From: Elusimicrobiota bacterium
GTDB lineage: Bacteria; Elusimicrobiota; Elusimicrobia; Elusimicrobiales; UBA9959
Assembly: GCA_003450815.1 (NCBI GenBank)
Contig: DMES01000075.1
Coordinates: 1 to 22,061, forward strand
Direction of reading: 5' to 3'
Length of the DNA stretch: 22,061 nt
The notes under the pieces were generated by a model that was not told the origin of the DNA, searched no databases, and saw only the letters and a program-made list of their open reading frames with translations. A program made the translations under genes and the position numbers. The first letter of the stretch is position 1; every line of letters begins with the position of its first letter. Below, in pieces: positions 19,001 through 22,061 of this stretch.

Positions 19001-20372
19001 CTATAGCGGCAAACGCACGGCGACGCCTGATCCTATCACAGCCGTTGAGGGCGATACCTATATGGACGACATAGTGCTTAAAGATATGCCGCCGCAAATA
19101 ATAGTTAAAGTTAAGAAATCGCCTGATTCCACCAGTAAGGCGGATGTTATTATCGCATCGCCAAAGCAGCTTGTGGCCACGCCGGTCTGCAAGTTCAACC
19201 CCTCTGGCTCCACTCCGGAGTATCTCTCCGCTTCGGCGGTAAGTCTTGCGTTGGTGCCTGGCCCCAATAATACCTACCTCGGCCAGTTCACGGTTTCAAA
19301 GAACCAGCGGTATTACACGGTATACTTCTCGGCTGGCGACAACAATAAGATGGAGAAGATCATCCTCTACGACCAAAACAATGCCGCCAGGACCGAGCAG
19401 TATATACAGGACGAGGCCATACAGGGCGGCGAAGTGCAGATGGATAAAGAAACGGAGGAATATTCCGGCCTGGAACTTGATCCCGGAGCGCTCAGCTATT
19501 CCACCACCTCCGCGGCGGCCAGTTTCCAGAACCTGGTGGGCGGTTTCTTCAGCGCTCTGCCCTCTGTGCGGACCGTTAAGACGGCTAAAGGCAATCTGAC
19601 GATAGAGGCGGCAATACAGAGCCTGATGGCTTCCGAGGTTTATAATATGGACCTTTCAAACGCTTCAGCCAACAAGCCCTTCACCTTGACGCTTAAATAC
19701 GATAAAGATAAAGGGGCTAACAGTGGCGCCTTGAAAATATATCAATACGACGAAGCGACAGGCTCCTGGAAGCCGGTTCCCGGCAACTACACCATAGACC
19801 CTATGCTGGGGGTGCTGTCCGTAGATGTGGCGAGTCTTGATAACGCTTATGAGGGGGCTGCTGAGGCAAATACTCCGCTGGGGCGCAAGAAGTTTAAAAT
19901 GAGCGCCGTAGTCAATGGCCGATATGTGCCCTCCGCTTCCGGGTCGTCGCAGGGCGGTAAATTCGCCGTGTTCACGGCAAAGCCCGGCACCGGTATCACC
20001 TACTCGGGGTCCGCGTTTGATATTTATAACATGCCCAATCCCTTCACTCTGAAGGCAAAGGATGTTATAGTGAGCGCGGATGGCGGCGCCGCCATAGCCG
20101 CGGGCGCGTATAGCACGAAAGGCACGCTTATAAAGTATCACCTTCCTCCCGGAAACTCCGGAGATGTGAAGTTCGTCATCTACAATATGGCCGGAGAGAA
20201 GGTTCGCACTATAGACGACGGTGCAAGGGCCGGCGGTCAGGTGTATTACTCCGAATGGGACGGGAAGAACGATAATGCCTCCGACTGCGCCTCCGGCGTG
20301 TATTTCATGCTGACATATCTTGACGGGAAGACGCTGAGCGGCAGGGCGCACAAGATGGCGATAATAAAATAG
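7092..20372 (+). CDS. Giant multidomain surface protein (beta-helix, five propellers, Ig-like domains, C-terminal sorting domain)
   Basis: This is a single uninterrupted 4426-residue reading frame with AAGGAG (7077-7082) 9 nt before ATG. In order it holds a signal peptide (1-26, cleavage SAYA/AC); a right-handed beta-helix-like region (about 27-400, rich in N, S and I ladders); five SBBP-type propellers (about 434-2855) whose blades follow AVDaaGNvYVtG and end in a KYD strand; two homologous fibronectin-like domains between propellers 3/4 and 4/5; several carboxypeptidase-regulatory/CnaB-like beta domains (about 3078-4000), each ending G.F.F..lp.G.Y...; and from about 4309 a FlgD/type-IX-like C-terminal domain (PNPF, KYHLPPGNSGDVKFVIYNMA, EWDGKND, ASGVYFM) ending in IIK. 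It is very probably secreted or surface-anchored; adhesion, matrix or polymer binding are possible roles. No catalytic motif is seen. The PorV-like neighbour supports a type IX-like route. Confidence 0.88.
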   Translation: MRKIKNDLAGLLIAVMLVGAGSSAYAACVTTFKVPGDGSSIQSGIDVARNTTLSGDHCVVVDNGTYNEAVTIDSINTDNHRVIIVSSPSATVMVQPPNGSNAIFNIKNASVTISGINIAAFIANSSQYGIQVSSDSSVISSVNINGYNYITSAGLFIESDHNQVLNSTISASAGGVPAVYLSAASNNLISQSYISTFGSGIAISGGSAYNTISFSTVTITAGGGTGCSVNNASATIITDSYLYSEGSVVLVVGSTGTIINSSVLANSSGWALNLGGSVNLSLLSSVVSGINIGGSNSGLLIFSSNTIGGGSYGISFFPLAEGAKVVIASMTFQALMPGATAINFPNSGIFVSTFSDVVFADANLGVNVNGSLLAFGSDIRMLNATGVKAGAAFEHDSPTNFVHWGTEESAGAFSGDFLNGGSDYNGGPAQNGVMQYGVGIAVDTITAGGPFTYVVMVSSAGASADYLTVKYNAAGVKVSSVAFAKGSSFNERPAIAVGPGGYVYVAADVAEGSKLHPYSYSGLLLRYNSDLNQASMVSTTYDAAGGGAFDTFYGVAADAAGNVYVTGTSNNGYGGAGDQEIVTIKYDSALVFVSSSIFNVSGTGLHDIGYGIAADSGNVYVTGMTNNAPSSPSCVTLKYSKSMTFISSASFVNGSGLCYAVAPSEVFGAVFVAGQSNNGSNWDSFIAKYDNNLVLKSSAGYNGGYDDSAYGLAADRFGDIYVTGKSNNAGNSDYVLFKFNQYLTFLSSDTHDSGYNDIGYSLAVDTAPNLYAAAFTNNGTNDVTHTMRYYQKGLGGTTVYVSSANISQTYFMEGVEAAAFRGTIYTAYGETPISNIRVHVNPAGPYGYISSVGLYVDNFNGVWEPGIDSLVSSAAVISGYVDLPIFEGIVDSNPHGFFLTLTPGASAVGSSVNLAIDSADAFTVGGVMAAQQIYPMTSAATTVQSRFTGDFSQQGGANFDGGDMDIGLAAAFYNSNVYVVGISSPTGGILVKYDASGNKVSSATFAGIELLGVVANSNGIYATAQGEQEMGFITLKYTHDLVFVSSAVLAGEPSARNLAADAEGNIYVVGSDNLQQGSLEDYKFVKYDSNLELIGSPVIFDAGGNDEGRGIAVDNGNVYVTGDSLIGGATYFVTVKFDSNSMTWLSSAVYSNAYTSSDLAPGGKLAVNPNTHEVYFVGTSGTENDRHILTIRYSQDLQQLSTAVFTGAAVYQLGAGITLDATGYVYTLGKDGSSTDYPVLIKYNPNLDLMSSTESIHYYMPLAVAPDPVTGESYVTGFYISDGSKDMSKADMRTVKLPALADGTSANHNPVLSWTGDVKYESGGLNYATGNTSMWFVYRMKYTDQDNDPPLSAPELYITNGGGAVYVTGLSITNGGGGPYAMSELDPGDTTYSDGKVYTYSTMLDVGAGYGYYFVAQDSHTASAVGDPTITNFGPVVESSQTLTYQTGTHLSAGVTAQLLLTSMYQPYYNAAIAKDQPGNIYTAQIISSNSANTLALAKYNFAGGDAWTRFMPMPSGAYSKDISVDAAGNSYVLSGINYGSGLSIAKYDARGAELWTSTWTSGNMDMPGAIRVTPDGKAYVASYHYDSVAGGSKIVLLKYNALGAPVGAPVAYQSVPGGSSEYAYSLALVPGATTFIYVAGASYLNGGNNSGLLLKYADVSKTLVGPLWTAKYDSHGFNTANAVAVDQFGNIYVTGQEERGDIQQGYNMWLAKYDASGTQRWVKTYNSGSYTYDNANALAVDNLGNVYIAGQVDMWSSGEGENFWLGEYNPIGNLIMVRNYNSGGSNTDHAYAITAGSASVYVMGSFTDYSGGGQAGGSILSGLYIMPTVAGGGGGTPAPFLSAMEGPYTGSVALSWNYPMNLLPGSSFYIQSSSALAVAWNPARAQVVVATAVSKGDMQNYTYGGLMTGRNPDQSMAPNYMFRVWLSSASGSYTLMPAATSYAKTPFAYDNTQDYGQDRMSYLSNVQIGTGTGSAIALEGNSVYQAFGNNSGDSVGLGFRKYNLNSYVEWTRFFNTAAGAYYSVNSMVRDSAGNFYAVGSETPVSSPDNRNIWLGKFSAAGNLLWSYSDDINGGYDELHDAALDGAGGLYVAGEYGNAVGKGAHIFARKYNVSASSYASVSWTYTESGFAADGDDGVYGVAVDTVNARVYFTGVLTNASGNSDLWVRKMMLDNTFVSSFTYDSGSGNDYGYGVAVNASGVYVAGSKADFGKQSIYMARYPLALGATVWALTSGPQGNSEMYSIKLDGAGNVYGAGYETSATGKNAVYGKLDPNGNLLWGRSFNDNNSYGDTIAYGIKVDASGMVCSALYNKGYPGFYVFPQQSFDLQAEQYYVPGSVKLHWMSPLTMPAGSPRFYIQYSTYQAVSWSTAAAQVSFSAQSAVMQGTYQEKAVFGLDNGRDAQGMSIAPVYYFKLWISSDTGVVPVAVNGTPSAKASDAYPGENMAMYPGDARLYTIGSNMNNPSPAGMGMEMEFNGVAKDMAGNIYMVANSNWNGSGLFVLKKFKFDLSGLLVLSTNTWTRSYTPGESYSVKAEKIAADASGNLYVTGYEINQQGATGKDLFLMKFNSDSSLAWKYTSSASGDDMGYAVAVDTGARYAYVAGSSGTVSMEDIYIAKFNVSNATGPVNPVWTVSYAGTGNGSDIAYGITVRENNVYAVGSSNESGGRGASIWAGRYDASNVNTPYTTTISNNSGSAPEAAYDVAVDSSGYVYVAGETINALYPDRPNNDGVIYKSSADLSDFGAIFGVYDSQIHANDAAYGLVLDVSGGIYAVGMEERYDLNQDKNLWIRKYGSDSSELWMQTFNSNNTNGGVNFANADVGLGVAVDNSGFVYVSGRFGANGGMYRYKQSNPSILNNPTLNVVVKRGSSNSTLTTDFPGVVVALIPFSQTGGIDASRIITGTTNANGVFTTKAPAGRQYFIALSTQGWIPTIQDQQMDPYGHFFVQLNGDVTPPPFILYPRPEGDPAYPLTVTITSAAANDSVMAEIFYMQTGEKVAYGISQIAVGRSSVTFTVPNVSPADANIYSLGITIPNKNIMKSILLDAAFPRVKDAYTVSMSTVDGAIAAFGGFDAGVSTNPASLEGVVRDRTYASPITGARVSIYHRGCGMGNNPQYDDYETLSDVNGRFSFYDVPHSTIPYQVEVKKSGYSRGGYGGCWWDSMQSVYVPNGITVSGAAMANYQEFSLDQATFTFKAIITYNGVPVPNASVMVYGDYNWYSSGSSSDVYRQNGGINTDANIKTGADGSFTFSSATFNGLLEGGLRLQVAFFGNWTDINRGANQHSNGDGSPDYDDIRIVLSGQRSLANLDNICTVGKVWVLKASDGSCMTAATPETALTFNIEPAGGNATGSLSGKVVFVTTYTVSAQNPLIISTSAPVTVMASQDCNGGCNGNQSVGFTSLSGTYNVSTAAYSITLSTGVSYYAHIVSADWGQITSFDSSVNLSSTDTARMDFTVGRAGVLKGSIKLPNGNNFKPYLGNGNNDPAEYSAEIQLQGKNVDVNTGSGIDNNGEFEFPNIAPGIYDITLKPQGAGFVWVPINLTGVSVTAGKTTEVKLQLTDGLVVQPQILGLPDISTPTWQYVIVPVPSGTEMNQKKITEMFFGKDATFTFNYSTNTRTWDKKYMLPGQYDFYLMLAAMYNPGDNSSQNQQTSYDQFGNFIGKVKGVAVQKFEANPSLGSYNQPIPVNILGSIGQGGFNGTVKGARVFTDADVIRIFANFENEITRLIPAVMIYDSAGDLKGYAAAMPSEADFPAFWAIMQNRDASALKNYFFDYPGRFMIAGLPPGRYTAVFSNPNYPPVAKEIELPKEGYALDFEAQHILAGSISGTVLVSGSSEPVANAAIYLKHRIVEKFTKTDDTGHFSFSNLPSGIYRMEISKDGFVTTGDKTSLSGSDNVQFSFYMTPSGSKITGKVYLSKFPSPLTKAGISIVAYDETLNVNFPNSYLPKIAAITNASGEYELTGIIPGHIYKVSAFYSGKRTATPDPITAVEGDTYMDDIVLKDMPPQIIVKVKKSPDSTSKADVIIASPKQLVATPVCKFNPSGSTPEYLSASAVSLALVPGPNNTYLGQFTVSKNQRYYTVYFSAGDNNKMEKIILYDQNNAARTEQYIQDEAIQGGEVQMDKETEEYSGLELDPGALSYSTTSAAASFQNLVGGFFSALPSVRTVKTAKGNLTIEAAIQSLMASEVYNMDLSNASANKPFTLTLKYDKDKGANSGALKIYQYDEATGSWKPVPGNYTIDPMLGVLSVDVASLDNAYEGAAEANTPLGRKKFKMSAVVNGRYVPSASGSSQGGKFAVFTAKPGTGITYSGSAFDIYNMPNPFTLKAKDVIVSADGGAAIAAGAYSTKGTLIKYHLPPGNSGDVKFVIYNMAGEKVRTIDDGARAGGQVYYSEWDGKNDNASDCASGVYFMLTYLDGKTLSGRAHKMAIIK
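7170..8390 (+). other. Beta-helix-like N-terminal region of the giant protein
   Basis: Residues about 27-433 repeat short strands and turns of the kind found in right-handed parallel beta-helices: VTISGINI, GIQVSSDSSVISSVNINGYN, SNNLISQSYISTFGSGIAIS and YNTISFSTVTIT. The opening (VPGDGSSIQSGIDVA...GTYNEAVTI) matches the start typical of pectate-lyase-fold or DUF1565-like domains. No pectate lyase active-site residues are recognisable, so binding rather than catalysis is more likely. Confidence 0.65.
8391..15650 (+). other. Five tandem seven-bladed SBBP-type beta-propellers
   Basis: I counted blade motifs (D-x-x-G-N-x-Y-V-x-G and variants). Propeller 1 (about 8391-9480) has six clear blades plus one degenerate (GVGIAVDTITAGGPFTYVV). 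Propellers 2 (about 9970-11000), 3 (11490-12590), 4 (12990-14060) and 5 (14500-15640) have seven each. Each module is about 345-380 residues, which fits a closed seven-bladed ring. Between 1 and 2 and between 2 and 3 are beta-rich linkers of about 150 residues; between 3/4 and 4/5 are the fibronectin-like domains. Blade sequences have diverged, so DNA-level repeat instability should be low. Confidence 0.7.
12600..14410 (+). other. Duplicated fibronectin-like domains flanking propeller 4
   Basis: Two domains, at about 12600-12970 and 14064-14410, are homologous. The first has VALSWNYP, SSFYIQSSS, AVAWNPARAQV and YMFRVWLSS; the second has VKLHWMSP, PRFYIQYST, AVSWSTAAAQV and YYFKLWISS. The pattern (hydrophobic-Trp strand, YIQ strand, [FY]+[VL]W strand) is that of a fibronectin type III-like fold. 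Their position after propellers 3 and 4 points to duplication of a propeller-plus-domain unit. Confidence 0.6.
16320..19090 (+). other. Carboxypeptidase-regulatory / CnaB-like beta-sandwich stalk
   Basis: At least five modules share the carboxypeptidase-regulatory-like pattern: an opening G-x-[IV] strand, P-[IV]-x-x-A-x-[IV], then a G-x-[FY]-x-[FL] turn and a closing G-x-[YF] strand. Clear examples start near 16323 (SLEGVVRD ... NGRFSFYDVP), 16655 (ITYNGVPVPNASV ... DGSFTFSSA), 17458 (LKGSIKLPNG ... NGEFEFPNIAPGIYD), 18540 (ISGTVLVSGSSEPVANAAIY ... GHFSFSNLPSGIY) and 18799 (ITGKVYLS ... GEYELTGIIPGHIY). Such domains typically form rod-like stalks in surface proteins. Confidence 0.65.
20016..20372 (+). 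other. C-terminal FlgD/type-IX-like sorting domain of the giant protein
   Basis: Residues about 4309-4426 read as the FlgD Ig-like/type IX secretion C-terminal domain: the entry motif NMPNPF, a KYHLPPGNSGDVKFVIYN strand pair, GEKVRTI, EWDGKND at about 4389, ASGVYF and a terminal strand ending MAIIK. In Bacteroidota this domain type directs export by type IX secretion and is handed to PorV. Here the match is by pattern only, and no other type IX gene lies in the window. Confidence 0.65.
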
Positions 20373-20416
20373 GGTATAGGGTGTGGGGTGTAGGGTATAG
20401 GAGTAAGGATTTCCTT
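20370..20416. repeat. Heptamer array 5, G-rich in sense, with TAAGGATTTCCTT (3' of the giant gene)
   Basis: The array (20370-20402) shares its first TAG with the giant gene's stop codon. It has four G runs of three or four with loops of 3-4 nt, a good G-quadruplex pattern, then TAAGGATTTCCTT at 20404-20416, the same 13-mer found beside array 2. A weaker C-rich remnant (TATACCCTCT) lies just before the next gene, near 20456-20465. Confidence 0.75.
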
Positions 20417-20481
20417 GTTTCTAGCAACCCGCATCCTTATCTTAACCCTGCCGTATATACCCTCTAAACTTAGGAAGAGTT

Positions 20482-21792
20482 ATGCTGAAAGATTACCGGG
20501 AACTGCATGTTTGGAAAAAATCATATGCTTTGGTTCTGGATATTTATAAGCTTACTGATTTATATCCGAAAAATGAAACGTATGGGTTAATTTCCCAGTT
20601 GCGACGATGTGTCATATCCGTTCCCAGTAATATCGCTGAAGGCTATCGGAGAAGGCACAGGAGTGAATATACACAGTTCCTTGCCATTGCCTCCGGATCG
20701 CTTGCTGAATTAGAGACCCAAATAATGCTTTCAAAAGACTTGGGGTTTATTACCGAGGCTGAATTTATTAAAGTTTGGCCTAAAATACAGGAGGTAGCTA
20801 AAATGCTGTCCGGTTTAATTTTTTCTTTAAAAGTGCCTTTTCAAAAACTTAAAACGGTTGCGGCTTTTCTCCTTGCCGTAACTATACCCTATACCCTACA
20901 CCCTACACCCTTACTTGCTGCCGGCGCGGGTACTACGGCGGCTCCTTTTCTTAAGGTTTCTATGAGCCCCAGAGCCTTGGCCATGGCCGGCGCGTTCGGC
21001 GCTTTGACCGATGACTCCGGCTCCGTGTTTGTGAATCCGGCGGGACTCGCACAATCGGATAAGCGGGAAGCGGGCTTTGGCTTTACGAACTATCTGCAGG
21101 GCGCCAAAATGGGGAGCCTCTCCTACTCTGGTAACATCGGGGAACACCGCTTCGGCTTCGGGGCGAGCTTCCTCAGCGTTGACGGCATTGAAAGAAGAGG
21201 GCTTGCCGACGCCGTCGGCATAGTGCCGGAGCTCGGCTCTTTCGGCGCTAACGATATGGCGTTTACCTTCGCTACCGCCAAAAAGGGCTTTCTTCCCGAT
21301 ACGCTCTCCGGCCTTGATGCAGGTTGTGCCATTAAATTCATAAGATCATCCATAGACTCAAAAAACGCTTTAGCCGTGGCCGCCGATGCGGGGGCTGTTT
21401 ATCACGCCGGGCCGAAAGTTAATGTTTCGCTTGCCATGCTGAATTTAGGCACTAAGATGAAGTTCACCGATGAGGCGGATGCACTGCCGCTAAGCATCTC
21501 GGCCGGATTTCTGTATAAATCGGCTCCGAACCTTAATCTTACCGCTGAACTCGGCGAATATATAAACGATGAGAAATTTTACCCCGCTTTAGGAATTGAA
21601 TACTGGTTTAGGGACGCTTTTGCGATGCGCGGCGGCTACAAATTCGGCTACGACACCTCGAATCTGGGCGCAGTGGCTGGTTTGAGTCTTGGTTTCGGTC
21701 TGAAAGTGGCGGGCCTGGGCGTTGACTACGCTTATTTGCCGTTCGGAGATTTGGGCAATGTGCAGCGCTTCGGTTTCTGGATGCAGTTTTAG
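20482..21792 (+). CDS. IVS-type four-helix-bundle domain fused in frame to a PorV/PorQ-like outer-membrane protein
   Basis: The reading frame is 436 residues with AGGA about 6 nt before ATG. Residues 1 to about 117 are a complete 23S rRNA-IVS/S23-type four-helix bundle (LHVWKKSYALVLDIYKLTD, YGLISQLRRCVISVPSNIAE, FLAIASGSLAELETQI). Residues about 118-148 look like a Sec signal peptide (QKLKTVAAFLLAV ... LLAAG) containing the heptamer-encoded TIPYTLHPTPL. Residues about 149-436 are PorV/PorQ-like: SPRALAMAGAFGALTDDSGS (162-181), VNPAGLA (184-190), many amphipathic strands and a terminal MQF. A signal peptide behind a cytoplasmic bundle should not work well, so the functional outer-membrane protein probably starts internally (see the next entry). 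PorV proteins shuttle or anchor type IX cargo; the giant gene ends 109 nt upstream. The function of IVS-type proteins is not established. Confidence 0.8.
   Translation: MLKDYRELHVWKKSYALVLDIYKLTDLYPKNETYGLISQLRRCVISVPSNIAEGYRRRHRSEYTQFLAIASGSLAELETQIMLSKDLGFITEAEFIKVWPKIQEVAKMLSGLIFSLKVPFQKLKTVAAFLLAVTIPYTLHPTPLLAAGAGTTAAPFLKVSMSPRALAMAGAFGALTDDSGSVFVNPAGLAQSDKREAGFGFTNYLQGAKMGSLSYSGNIGEHRFGFGASFLSVDGIERRGLADAVGIVPELGSFGANDMAFTFATAKKGFLPDTLSGLDAGCAIKFIRSSIDSKNALAVAADAGAVYHAGPKVNVSLAMLNLGTKMKFTDEADALPLSISAGFLYKSAPNLNLTAELGEYINDEKFYPALGIEYWFRDAFAMRGGYKFGYDTSNLGAVAGLSLGFGLKVAGLGVDYAYLPFGDLGNVQRFGFWMQF
20803..21792 (+). CDS. Probable internal start of the PorV-like protein (329 residues)
   Basis: An in-frame ATG at 20803 (codon 108 of the fusion) is preceded by a perfect AGGAGG (20789-20794) with 8 nt spacing, a stronger site than that of the full ORF. 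Translation here gives MLSGLIFSLKVPFQKLKTVA and then a hydrophobic core, a plausible exported PorV precursor. A GTG at 20833 (MPFQKLKTVAAFLLAV) makes an even more typical signal peptide but has no ribosome-binding site. The AGGAGG also encodes conserved IVS-family residues (QEVAKML), so it could be coincidental. I list this as an alternative product of the same reading frame. Confidence 0.5.
   Translation: MLSGLIFSLKVPFQKLKTVAAFLLAVTIPYTLHPTPLLAAGAGTTAAPFLKVSMSPRALAMAGAFGALTDDSGSVFVNPAGLAQSDKREAGFGFTNYLQGAKMGSLSYSGNIGEHRFGFGASFLSVDGIERRGLADAVGIVPELGSFGANDMAFTFATAKKGFLPDTLSGLDAGCAIKFIRSSIDSKNALAVAADAGAVYHAGPKVNVSLAMLNLGTKMKFTDEADALPLSISAGFLYKSAPNLNLTAELGEYINDEKFYPALGIEYWFRDAFAMRGGYKFGYDTSNLGAVAGLSLGFGLKVAGLGVDYAYLPFGDLGNVQRFGFWMQF
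20881..20911. repeat. Heptamer array 6 inside the PorV signal peptide
   Basis: One ACTATACCC is followed by one TATACCC and two TACACCC units, giving 30 nt or ten codons, in frame and encoding TIPYTLHPTP. It begins with the same 17 nt as array 4 and sits at the matching place in the signal peptide (after a short hydrophobic core, just before a small-residue cleavage site). It is C-rich in sense, opposite to the stop-adjacent arrays. Confidence 0.85.
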
Positions 21793-21797
21793 GAAGA

Positions 21798-21896
21798 GAT
21801 CACACGGATTTACAAAAGAGATTGCACAGCCAAGCCATTGTCACCAATTTTTTTATAAAACGATCTGTGTAATCGCAGTTTGGAATCTGTGTAATT
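21798..21896. repeat. Dispersed 12-mer repeats of the GATTACACRGAT type
   Basis: Copies lie at 21798-21809 (GATCACACGGAT, plus strand), 21863-21874 and 21885-21896 (ATCTGTGTAATC and ATCTGTGTAATT, minus orientation), with a fourth at 22050-22061 at the window end. They form inverted pairs downstream of the PorV stop codon. No T run follows, so they do not make a standard terminator. No gene is visible in this 269-nt tail. Confidence 0.6.
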
Positions 21897-22061
21897 AGGG
21901 GGCACTGAAAAAGTCATTTTTATTTAAAGTCTCGTCGTTAAAATAGGCGACAAAAGTGGTAATAGCGTTTAAAAACTGCATGGAATTTGTAGGCATATAC
22001 CCAAAAAGCGTGCAGTTTTGCGTTAAACTTGTCATATTTCAGTGCCCCTGATTACACGGAT
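21885..22061. mobile_element. Small palindromic (MITE-like) element without transposase
   Basis: Terminal arms of about 25 nt match as inverted repeats. The core GGGGCACTGAAA (21899-21910) pairs perfectly with TTTCAGTGCCCC (22037-22048), and the flanking ATCTGTGTAATTAG pairs with TGATTACACGGAT with two mismatches and one indel. A second hairpin lies inside, AAAACTGCA (21972-21980) with TGCAGTTTT (22011-22019). The interior is about 125 nt and has no coding capacity. It resembles a non-autonomous insertion-sequence derivative; the parent family is not recognised, and the right end may run past the window. Confidence 0.55.

Noticed and set aside
147..20911. Heptamer arrays as CRISPR or telomere repeats
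   Set aside because: There are no unique spacers of regular length, and the units are 6-8 nt and degenerate. They are dispersed at gene ends and in signal peptides rather than at a replicon end.
21899..22048. Remnant transposase gene in the right-end element
   Set aside because: No reading frame of useful length or recognisable motif exists between the inverted repeats.

Overview
The window looks like chromosomal DNA of a diderm (Gram-negative type) bacterium. It encodes the Tol-Pal periplasmic and lipoprotein components, a PorV/PorQ-type outer-membrane protein, an outer-membrane beta-barrel and several proteins with Sec signal peptides. The giant beta-propeller surface protein, PorV-like protein and four-helix-bundle (23S rRNA IVS-type) protein suggest an environmental lineage such as Elusimicrobiota or a relative. 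That placement is inference from gene content only.

Left half, minus strand: a polyprenyl synthetase gene (2929-3894) is followed by pal (2320-2862), cpoB/ybgF (1564-2316) and tolB (181-1470), ending at a strong hairpin terminator (113-142). Their products maintain the outer membrane and its link to peptidoglycan. The order pal-cpoB-tolB differs from the usual tolB-pal-cpoB, and tolQ, tolR and tolA are not present here.

Right part, plus strand: a near-consensus sigma70-type promoter (4019-4048) drives a secreted FecR-domain protein (4141-5610). This is followed by an outer-membrane beta-barrel (5790-6932) whose signal peptide is out of frame, a 4426-residue giant surface protein (7092-20372), and an ORF joining an IVS-type four-helix bundle to a PorV-like barrel (20482-21792). 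The giant protein consists of a signal peptide, a beta-helix, five tandem propellers that I count at seven blades each, two duplicated fibronectin-like linkers, several carboxypeptidase-regulatory-like beta domains, and a C-terminal FlgD/type-IX-like sorting domain. With a PorV family member next door, the natural reading is a surface-display locus. Here the giant protein is the cargo, PorV is a candidate shuttle or anchor, and the barrel and FecR protein are envelope partners.

The most unusual thing is a family of degenerate heptamer arrays (core TATACCC/GGGTATA), seen six times. Four lie within 0-4 nt of a stop codon with the G-rich strand as the sense strand (tolB, cpoB, the FecR gene, the giant gene) and match G-quadruplex spacing. 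The other two lie inside signal-peptide coding sequences, at the same place and C-rich in sense. In the PorV ORF the array is 30 nt and in frame. In the barrel gene it is 23 nt, exactly one 7-nt unit short, and the signal peptide is frameshifted off the barrel. This suggests either a slippage (phase-variation) switch or an assembly error at a repeat. The right end (21798-22061) holds short dispersed inverted repeats and a small palindromic element with no transposase. No rRNA, tRNA or CRISPR array was seen, and bases 1-112 hold nothing I can identify.
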